Assembly (NCBI GenBank): GCA_964567665.1
Contig: CAZMNN010000052.1
Span: 1 to 15,915 of the forward strand
DNA from: UBA1731 sp964567665
GTDB lineage: Bacteria > Verrucomicrobiota > Kiritimatiellia > RFP12 > UBA1067
Length of the DNA: 15,915 nt
Direction of reading: 5' to 3'
The notes beneath the pieces are model-generated. The model was not told the DNA's origin and ran no database searches. It saw only the letters and a program-made list of their open reading frames with translations. Shown here one piece after another: positions 1 through 5,191 of the stretch; the stretch's first letter is position 1; each line of letters opens with the position of its first letter. The position numbers were made by a program, and so were the translations under genes.

Positions 1-270
1 GACATCGCGTTCGAGCCGCAGCTCGCGCGCTGGCCGCAGATCGGGCACGCGGCGATAGTGGAGCTGAAGTACCTGAAGGCGTCGGACGACGCCACGCCGG
101 CGGCGCTCGCGAAGCTGAAAGCGGACGCGGCGGCGCAACTTGAACGCTACGCGGCCGACCACGACCTCGCGCGGGCGTGGAATCTCCGGGAGGCTGGCGG
201 GACGGTGACGCTCCACCGGATTGTGGTCGTCTTCCACGGCGGCGACGTCGCCCTCTGCGAAGAGATCTGA
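1..270 (+). CDS. C-terminal part of AAA-ATPase-like / PD-(D/E)XK nuclease (DUF1703) protein, 5' truncated
   Basis: The reading frame is open from the first base to a TGA at 268-270, giving the last 89 residues of a longer protein. It begins D-I-A-F-E-P and continues to A-I-V-E-L-K-Y-L-K at residues 18-26. A leading Asp followed about 20 residues later by E21-x-K23 is the pattern of the PD-(D/E)XK nuclease fold in the DUF1703 domain. In this family that domain lies C-terminal to an AAA-ATPase-like domain. The rest (A-E-R-Y-A style helix, then a hydrophobic strand V-V-V-F-H-G) fits the end of that fold. Such proteins occur as many paralogues in gut Bacteroidetes and PVC bacteria, and their function is poorly known; defence or mobile-element roles are suspected. 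The N-terminal half lies outside the window. A related gene starts at 15754. Confidence 0.75.
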   Translation, partial: DIAFEPQLARWPQIGHAAIVELKYLKASDDATPAALAKLKADAAAQLERYAADHDLARAWNLREAGGTVTLHRIVVVFHGGDVALCEEI

Positions 271-327
271 CGCGGCTTCTTCTTCGTCGATTCCCATGGC
301 GATCCTCACTTCTTGCTGACCCATTAG

Positions 328-391
328 ATATTGCCATTTGCATTTTGCGTTGCCATTTGCGATGCCCCACTTGCGGCAGAAGTGGCAATAT
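328..391 (+). promoter_or_regulatory. Operator-like cluster of inverted and direct repeats over the promoter
   Basis: Three repeat elements overlap within 64 bases. ATATTGCCA (328-336) and TGGCAATAT (383-391) form a perfect 9-bp inverted repeat. TTGCCATTTGC occurs twice (331-341 and 350-360), exactly 19 bases apart. CCACTT (367-372) and AAGTGG (380-385) form a 6-bp hairpin with a 7-base loop. The right arms overlap the -35 box and the spacer and touch the extended -10 of the promoter at 371-399. The layout would suit a DNA-binding regulator contacting two sites about two helical turns apart, but no regulator gene is adjacent and the function is inferred. Positions 271-327, just upstream, hold nothing I can identify. 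Confidence 0.5.
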
Positions 392-399
392 GCTACAAT
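371..399 (+). promoter_or_regulatory. Sigma-70-type promoter of the ATPase/vWA/MetK operon
   Basis: TTGCGG (371-376) and TACAAT (394-399) are separated by 17 bases, and TG at 391-392 supplies an extended -10. Transcription should start near 406, directly at the first strand of the closing stem of the leader RNA. That leaves about 198 nt of leader before the ATG at 604. The sequence after the -10 (ACGCACC) resembles that after the promoters at 12165 and 15741. Confidence 0.65.
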
Positions 400-405
400 A
401 CGCAC

Positions 406-549
406 CATCAAGACATCAAGAGACGATTTGCGGAAACGCAGATTGCACCAACCGAGTGGAACACCACGGTGGTAGCCGAAGAGGCGATGTGCCCGAAAGG
501 GAAACATGTTCCGGTGAGGTCGCACGTCTTGATCACAAGAAGTGCGACC
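406..549 (+). ncRNA. Structured leader RNA, riboswitch-like, class not recognised
   Basis: The leader can be folded by eye. Closing stem P1 pairs ATCAAGAC (407-414) with GTCTTGAT (526-533), 8 perfect pairs. Inside it are four hairpins. The first is 424-432/437-445, nine pairs including two G-U, with a GAAA tetraloop. The second is 447-473, three stacked helices with small bulges and loop AACA. The third is GCC/GGC at 475-477/483-485. The fourth is AUGU/ACAU (487-490/504-507) enclosing CCC-GAAA-GGG. Downstream, GGTCGCAC (518-525) pairs perfectly with GTGCGACC (542-549), with CTTG/CAAG (528-531/536-539) inside. This hairpin uses the 3' strand of P1, so it and P1 exclude each other, as in riboswitches. 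No U-tract follows 549, so it is not a standard terminator. The sequence does not match the SAM-I, SAM-II, SAM-IV, SAH, cobalamin, TPP, FMN or T-box cores I know. Structure is seen by base complementarity; ligand and switching are inferred. Confidence 0.55.
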
Positions 550-559
550 ATTCGTTTGC

Positions 560-603
560 GAGGGAATTGTCCCCTCTTGAGAATCTTGGCGAGGCAGGAA
601 AAG
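560..603 (+). promoter_or_regulatory. Distal leader hairpin and ribosome binding site of the ATPase gene
   Basis: GAGGG (560-564) can pair with CCCTC (572-576). CCTC within the same strand (573-576) could instead pair with the GAGG at 591-594, the likely Shine-Dalgarno element nine bases before ATG 604. CTCTTGA (574-580) is also complementary to TCAAGAG (416-422) in the 5' end of the leader. These alternatives could link leader folding to access of the ribosome, but this is inferred from complementarity only. Confidence 0.35.
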
Positions 604-2028
604 ATGCAAACGATGCAATCATTGATAACCGAACCGCTTGGACTGTACGGATGGGAAAAGTCCGAACCAGTCCTGCTGGCCGCGCTTCTCTCGGAGGAGC
701 CGCTTCTTCTCGTGGGAGCGCACGGCTGTGCCAAGAGCTTTGTTCTGGAGCGTCTTGCCGAGAGTCTCGGCATGGCATTCCGCTCGTACAACGCGAGCCT
801 CATCAACTATGATGACCTCGTTGGCGTTCCGCTTCCCGACGCGACGCGCACGAAGCTCGAATACCTCTCATCTCCGGAGAGCATCTGGGAGGCCGAGGTC
901 GTGTTCATCGACGAAATCAGCCGCACACGTCCGGAACTCCAGAACAAACTCTTTCCGATCATCTACGACCGGCGTGTGCAGGGGCGTCCGCTTTCGCATC
1001 TCGTCTACCGCTGGGCAGCGATGAACCCGCCGCCCACGGAGGAAGAGCTGGACAGTGGCGATGCATCATACCTCGGTTCAGAACCTCTCGATGCCGCGCT
1101 TGCTGACCGCTTCCCCTACATCATGTCCGTGCCGGACTGGGACAACCTTTCGCCGTCCGACCAGAAGAAGGTCCTCGCAGACCAGTTCGTCGGACGGCAC
1201 GAATTTCCTGTCGCCATCCACGAACTCGTCACCGAGGCGCGCAAACGGTATGACGAACTGATTCCGGAGCTGACGCCACGTTTGACCCGCTACATCGTCA
1301 CACTCGTTGCAAAGCTCCATGCATCGCGCTACGACGTTTCGACACGCCGGGCGACGATGCTGCTCCGTTGCGCCATTGCCGTACACGCGGCCCGACAGGT
1401 TCTTGCGCACCGGACTGGAGGCGACGATCCGCAGCTCTGCGACACCGTCCGGCTTGCGCTTCTGAATACGCTCCCAGACCGTGCGCGGCGGCGACTGAAC
1501 GTGGCGGAACTGACGGCCATCTGCAAGACCGCCTGGGAAATCTCGGCACTTGACGAGTCCGATCCGCTCGTGCAGCTGATGCAGATTGACGATCCAGCGC
1601 AGCGCCTCCGTGTGATGATCTCGAAAAAACTCGTTGTTCCACCCAATCGCACAGCCGCCGTCATCAGCGATGGAGTGGCGGCGGCGAAGCCGCATCTCCG
1701 GCGCGGACTCGCCCTCGCAACCTACTTCGCCCTCCGTGAGCGTTCTGACATCCCGGCCACCGCAATTGAGTTGCTGGCACATGAAATACGCCGTGCGCTC
1801 GTTGCAAGCGACACTACCATTATGGTCTCATCTGGGGAATCCAAATTCGCCCGTACCGTGGGTGCCTGCATTGCGGACGTCAACCAGCGGTTTGGACGGG
1901 AGTCGGAGCTTGCGCAACACCACTCAAACCTCCTCAACTCCTATCTCCCAGACGGTTTTACCAATGTGCATAAAGTCCAGGAAGCTTCCGCGCAGTTCGT
2001 GCGCCTCTGGAAGGAGTTTGGCCTATGA
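604..2028 (+). CDS. MoxR/CbbQ-like AAA+ ATPase
   Basis: A 474-residue cytoplasmic AAA+ ATPase of the MoxR group (COG0714-like). Walker A is GAHGCAKS at residues 38-45, Walker B is VVFIDE at 99-104, and the sensor-1 region is AAMNPP with N141. LDAALADRF (about 162-170) matches the conserved MoxR/CbbQ segment that carries the arginine finger. A long helical C-terminal half follows, including the lid, with no other domain I recognise. MoxR ATPases usually act with a vWA protein to remodel or insert cofactors into target complexes, and a vWA gene lies two genes downstream. ATG 604 is chosen because GAGG lies nine bases upstream and homology begins soon after. The frame is open further upstream, to 331, and an in-frame ATG lies at 487. 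That extension is basic, resembles nothing and coincides with the structured leader. The stop overlaps the next start in ATGA. Confidence 0.85.
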   Translation: MQTMQSLITEPLGLYGWEKSEPVLLAALLSEEPLLLVGAHGCAKSFVLERLAESLGMAFRSYNASLINYDDLVGVPLPDATRTKLEYLSSPESIWEAEVVFIDEISRTRPELQNKLFPIIYDRRVQGRPLSHLVYRWAAMNPPPTEEELDSGDASYLGSEPLDAALADRFPYIMSVPDWDNLSPSDQKKVLADQFVGRHEFPVAIHELVTEARKRYDELIPELTPRLTRYIVTLVAKLHASRYDVSTRRATMLLRCAIAVHAARQVLAHRTGGDDPQLCDTVRLALLNTLPDRARRRLNVAELTAICKTAWEISALDESDPLVQLMQIDDPAQRLRVMISKKLVVPPNRTAAVISDGVAAAKPHLRRGLALATYFALRERSDIPATAIELLAHEIRRALVASDTTIMVSSGESKFARTVGACIADVNQRFGRESELAQHHSNLLNSYLPDGFTNVHKVQEASAQFVRLWKEFGL

Positions 2029-2486
2029 CGAATGCCTACTGCAACATGAGCGTTCCGCCGCGAACGGTGGTGAAGCAGATGGTCAGCCCAGTCGGAAGAT
2101 ACGTCGAGTTCAACATCTATGACGCCGTTTTCACGCCTCTGTTCAAGTCGCCGCATGAATTCCCGTCGCCGCAGGATTGGCTTGATGATTTCCTCGTCCG
2201 CCATGGTGATGCGTTGGATGCCGTTCCAAGACCCACCGGCTACATGATTGGACATTGCAGCGAGAAGGATTTTTCCCACTACGGAAGAAACCATAGAATC
2301 TGCCGAGATCCCATTCTGACGGTGGCAATTCTCGGTCGGGTGTCGGGAACTCTTTATGTTCCGCACAGACGCATCCTTTTTGGCGACTGGCTTGAAAAAG
2401 TGGATCGTGATTATTTTGCGATTCCGCACAAGTATGTCTTTCCTGAAAGGTACTTCCCGCAATTCAATGTCCAGGAGCGGCCATGA
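2025..2486 (+). CDS. Unrecognised 153-residue protein of the ATPase/vWA operon
   Basis: I do not recognise this protein. It is encoded between the MoxR-like ATPase and the vWA-peptidase genes, with ATGA overlaps at both ends (2025-2028 and 2483-2486), so it is almost certainly translated in step with them. It has no signal peptide or membrane segment. It is rich in aromatic residues, histidine and proline: motifs include FNIYDAVFTPLF (about 29-40), PSPQDWLDDF, TGYMIGHCSEKDF and the C-terminal stretch HKYVFPERYFPQF. The single compact domain and position suggest an adaptor or substrate-binding subunit for the ATPase-vWA pair; this is inference from position only. A second in-frame ATG at 2046 is possible, but the overlapping start is preferred. 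Confidence 0.75.
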   Translation: MTNAYCNMSVPPRTVVKQMVSPVGRYVEFNIYDAVFTPLFKSPHEFPSPQDWLDDFLVRHGDALDAVPRPTGYMIGHCSEKDFSHYGRNHRICRDPILTVAILGRVSGTLYVPHRRILFGDWLEKVDRDYFAIPHKYVFPERYFPQFNVQERP

Positions 2487-3883
2487 CCGACGAAGATAGG
2501 ATTATCGCCCGGATCCTCGATGTGATACCGCCTCGCTCGTTCGAGCTGATGACGTTCCTGTCGCTCTTCCGCGTCCGCTTTTCGGACAAGATCAAAACCG
2601 CCTGCGTGACATGTGGAGAGTCCCAGGAACTCCTGCTCAACAAGGACTTCATAGAGAATCACTGCAAAACCGACGAGCACCTGTTCATGCTGATAATGCA
2701 CGAACTGTACCACGTGATTCTCGGACATACGCGACTCTTTTCCCGTGCGACGAAGGTACACAACATCATCTTCGATGCCGTCATCAATGCGCTTCTCTGC
2801 TCGCTCTTCCCAAAGCAGGAATTCACCTCGTTCTTCACGGACTACTATCCTGCGGACAAGATGCCGTTTGCGCTTCTGCGTCCAAAGGGTGAGGGGACTC
2901 CTCCCGCCGCCGAGAGCGCACTGAACCGGCTCTACGGCGCTTCGGAGACCAGCACCTACTACGATGTGTACAGGGCGCTTATTAAGGTCGGCTACATCAG
3001 GGAGGTCGAGTTATGCTTCCCCAACGGAAATGGCTACGGCTCCACCATGCATGACGACGACCTCGCCACGCATGACGGCAAACCCATTCTGCTCGGATCG
3101 CATGGCGATGAAGACGAGCAGATGTCAGCCGGGGTAAAAGACCTGATCCAGAAAATCATCTCTAAGTGGCCCAGTCCCGATCGACCTCTCAAGGGGCGTG
3201 ACCTCGGCTCTTCCAAGCGTGAACGGAATTTCGATGCAGAGTATGACCCAGATCTTGCGCTCCAGCGCGGCATAAGGCTGCTTATGCACCGTGCTGCAAT
3301 GCCGGGTCCGAACGAAGTGCGTTGTCGTGCCGTGCGTGAGCGGCAGTGCGAGACGGCCACATTCCTGCCTGACTGGCGCGACCGTTCCCACGCAGCGCGG
3401 GAGGCCACGCTCGGCGATGCACTCATCTACCGGGCAGTCACGCAGGTGCGCCGCCCGTCCAATCGCGACAACCGGCGGGCGTTCGTCTACTTCGACGTAT
3501 CGGGATCGGTTACTGACGAGGTGCCGTCCGTGGCGCAGGCGCTCCTGCCGTATTGCCGGCGCGGACTCTGCACAATACATGTGTTTTCGACGGTTGTCCA
3601 GCCCGCGTCCGCACACGACCTTGCCGAGCGGAAGTTCGTCTCGACCGGCGGCACGGACATCGACTGCGTACTGCGGCACGTACTTGACCTGCCGGCGTGG
3701 AAGCGTCCACGCGCTGTGGTGGTGATCACGGACGGCTACACCGGCAGCCCAAACGCAAACCTTGCCGCCGGATTCCGCGCCGCCGGGTTGCGCCTTTTCG
3801 TAGGCCTTGTCAAATCCGATTCGCAGTACAGACCTGAATCCAACCTCTCGTCCATCGCGGAGAAATTCATCAAGCTATTCTGA
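2483..3883 (+). CDS. DUF2201-type predicted metallopeptidase with C-terminal vWA domain
   Basis: A 466-residue cytoplasmic protein with two parts. The N-terminal part carries HELYHVILGH (H73-E74-x-x-H77, then H82), the zincin HExxH signature seen in the DUF2201_N putative metallopeptidase domain. A following FDAVINALL helix near residues 97-107 fits the downstream helix of that family. A CxxC at 41-44 lies upstream. The C-terminal part is a von Willebrand A-like domain with MIDAS residues DVSGS (D338, S340, S342), T391 in STGGTD and D417 in VITDG, all needed to bind a metal. This is the COG3864 arrangement, commonly found beside MoxR-like ATPases. It starts at ATG 2483, overlapping the preceding stop, and ends 10 bases before the MetK-like gene. 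Substrates are unknown; proteolysis is predicted, not shown. Confidence 0.85.
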   Translation: MTDEDRIIARILDVIPPRSFELMTFLSLFRVRFSDKIKTACVTCGESQELLLNKDFIENHCKTDEHLFMLIMHELYHVILGHTRLFSRATKVHNIIFDAVINALLCSLFPKQEFTSFFTDYYPADKMPFALLRPKGEGTPPAAESALNRLYGASETSTYYDVYRALIKVGYIREVELCFPNGNGYGSTMHDDDLATHDGKPILLGSHGDEDEQMSAGVKDLIQKIISKWPSPDRPLKGRDLGSSKRERNFDAEYDPDLALQRGIRLLMHRAAMPGPNEVRCRAVRERQCETATFLPDWRDRSHAAREATLGDALIYRAVTQVRRPSNRDNRRAFVYFDVSGSVTDEVPSVAQALLPYCRRGLCTIHVFSTVVQPASAHDLAERKFVSTGGTDIDCVLRHVLDLPAWKRPRAVVVITDGYTGSPNANLAAGFRAAGLRLFVGLVKSDSQYRPESNLSSIAEKFIKLF

Positions 3884-3893
3884 AGGAGAACCC

Positions 3894-5024
3894 ATGAACT
3901 CGCATATCGCCGAATTCGTTTCGCCCGGACATCCAGACCGGCTTGCGGATGCAATTGTCGAATCAATTGTCGATCTCGCCGTCGGGCGTGATGCCGAAGC
4001 GCTTGTGGGCGTCGAGTGCGCCGTCCATACCGATCATGTGTTCATCGACGGGCGCATAGCCGCAGGAAGGCCGCAGCCCTCTGCGCCCGGTCTATGCGTC
4101 GTGTCGCACGACGAGATCGAGGCGATTGCCCGAAAGGTCTATCGAGACGCCGGATATGGCGGCATCTGGATCCATGCGCCGGAGAAGTTGAAGATCATCC
4201 AGAACGTGTGCCTTGAGCCACTTTCAGATGACGAACGCGCCATCCGCAACCTTTCGGACGACCAGAATGTCGTCACCGGCTACGCCTGCAATCACCCTGA
4301 GACGGATTATCTGCCACCTGCGCACTTCGTGGCAAACCATATCGGCCGGAAGGTTGATGCGTGGCGGCGGACGGTGTCCGACAAATTCGGCCCGGACTTC
4401 AAGGTGCTGGTGCATCTCGACGACAAGGACGGGCGTTATGCGTGGCGGCGGCTGACGATCAGCATCCAGCATAGGGCGGGCGTGTTCCCGGCGGAGCAGT
4501 ATGAACTTGTGCTCCCCGTTGTGCGCGATGCACTGGTGGAACTGGAGGCGCGGGGCCTCGCGGGCATCGCCGGTCTGCCGCTGGAGGATTTCATTCTCAA
4601 TGGAGCTGGCGATTTCATTGTCGGCGGGCCGGAGGGGGACAACGGCCTCTCCGGAAAGAAGCTCGCCGTCGATTTCTACGGACCGGAGATTCCCATCGGC
4701 GGCGGGGCGATCTGCGGCAAGGATCCGCACAAGGTCGATGTGGCGGGTGCGTTCCGTGCGCGGGAACTTGCGCTCCGGCTCATGAAAAAGCGCGGGGGCA
4801 ACGCCGTGATGGTGAGGCTCGGCTGGACGCCGGGCGACGCCGCGCCTGCGTTCCGCGAGGCGGAAAGTGTCGACTCCCTTGGCCTTGCACGCCCGATTCC
4901 GGATTCTGCCCTGCCGTCCGAAGATTGGTTTTCCATCGCTTCGATCGTTGCAGATCTGCGCCTCACTGCGCTCATCCGTCGTGATAGGGTGTTATCAGGA
5001 TATTTCTTTACCGACATTGGCTGA
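3894..5024 (+). CDS. Divergent S-adenosylmethionine synthetase (MetK paralogue)
   Basis: A 376-residue protein with the bacterial methionine adenosyltransferase layout (ATP + methionine to SAM, phosphate and diphosphate); E. coli MetK is about 384 residues. The N-terminal signature is SPGHPDRLAD rather than the usual SEGHPDKIAD, keeping E7, H13 and D15 but with R16 in place of lysine. The usual GAGDQG loop is replaced by LSDDQN, keeping Gln. The acidic residue of the ETD motif is present (NHPETD). FIVGGPEGDNGLSGKK ends with K255-K256, where E. coli has Arg-Lys. GKDPHKVD keeps K276, K280 and D282, the phosphate and metal ligands. Catalysis is therefore plausible. The start at ATG 3894 has AAGGAG five bases upstream, just after the vWA stop. 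It may be a specialised SAM supplier or a modified enzyme for the linked system. It could also be the main MetK of this organism, which only the rest of the genome can settle. Confidence 0.85.
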   Translation: MNSHIAEFVSPGHPDRLADAIVESIVDLAVGRDAEALVGVECAVHTDHVFIDGRIAAGRPQPSAPGLCVVSHDEIEAIARKVYRDAGYGGIWIHAPEKLKIIQNVCLEPLSDDERAIRNLSDDQNVVTGYACNHPETDYLPPAHFVANHIGRKVDAWRRTVSDKFGPDFKVLVHLDDKDGRYAWRRLTISIQHRAGVFPAEQYELVLPVVRDALVELEARGLAGIAGLPLEDFILNGAGDFIVGGPEGDNGLSGKKLAVDFYGPEIPIGGGAICGKDPHKVDVAGAFRARELALRLMKKRGGNAVMVRLGWTPGDAAPAFREAESVDSLGLARPIPDSALPSEDWFSIASIVADLRLTALIRRDRVLSGYFFTDIG

Positions 5025-5027
5025 AAG

Positions 5028-5043
5028 GGCGCATACATGCGCC
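5028..5043 (+). terminator. Short hairpin after the MetK-like gene, possible terminator
   Basis: GGCGCA (5028-5033) and TGCGCC (5038-5043) form a perfect 6-bp stem with loop TACA, four bases after the stop. No T-run follows at once; the first is TTTT about 16 bases on. It is therefore weak as an intrinsic terminator. Confidence 0.35.
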
Positions 5044-5094
5044 GCAGCCCGCCCCTGGATTTTCTGTGTTGAAACGCATAACTGTCAATCCGCA

Positions 5095-5123
5095 TTGAAA
5101 AAAAAAATGCCTTTTGGTATAAT
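5095..5123 (+). promoter_or_regulatory. Strong consensus promoter for the exported glycan-related operon
   Basis: TTGAAA (5095-5100) and TATAAT (5118-5123) are separated by exactly 17 bases, with TG at 5115-5116 giving an extended -10. A run of ten A residues (5098-5107) spans the end of the -35 and the spacer. Transcription should start near 5130, leaving a 5' leader of about 60 nt. Confidence 0.8.
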
Positions 5124-5137
5124 GGTGGCGTAAAACG

Positions 5138-5162
5138 GACAATGTGTGGCGACGCATTTGTC
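5138..5162 (+). other. Hairpin in the 5' leader of the LamG/DUF4091 gene
   Basis: GACAA (5138-5142) pairs with TTGTC (5158-5162). TGTG (5143-5146) pairs with CGCA (5153-5156), including one G-U, with one bulged T and a 6-base loop. It lies in the predicted leader, about 30 bases before the start codon. It may stabilise the message; no specific role is visible. Confidence 0.3.
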
Positions 5163-5191
5163 GGCCATGCGAAATCTGATTGGGAGGGCTG

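Noticed and set aside
450..473. Resemblance of AGTGGAACACCACGG to the T-box sequence
   Set aside because: The conserved AGGGUGGnACCGCG is not matched. There is no Stem I AGTA/GNUG pattern and no terminator with a U-run, and the operon is not an aminoacylation gene set.
406..549. SAM-I riboswitch in front of a metK gene
   Set aside because: ATCAAGAG recalls the start of SAM-I, but the GGGA, GCAACC and kink-turn elements are missing and the hairpin layout differs. Reported as an unknown structured RNA instead.
518..560. Intrinsic terminator in the leader
   Set aside because: The stem is strong, but the following bases (ATTCGTTTGCG) hold no U-tract, so it was kept as a structural hairpin only.
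331..603. Longer ATPase starting upstream of 604
   Set aside because: The frame is open, but the extension shows no homology and covers the promoter and structured RNA. ATG 487 has GAGG only two bases away, too close to serve as a binding site.
5180..5191. TTG start for the LamG/DUF4091 protein
   Set aside because: It would place the GGGAGGG binding site inside the coding region; ATG 5192 gives a normal signal peptide and correct spacing.
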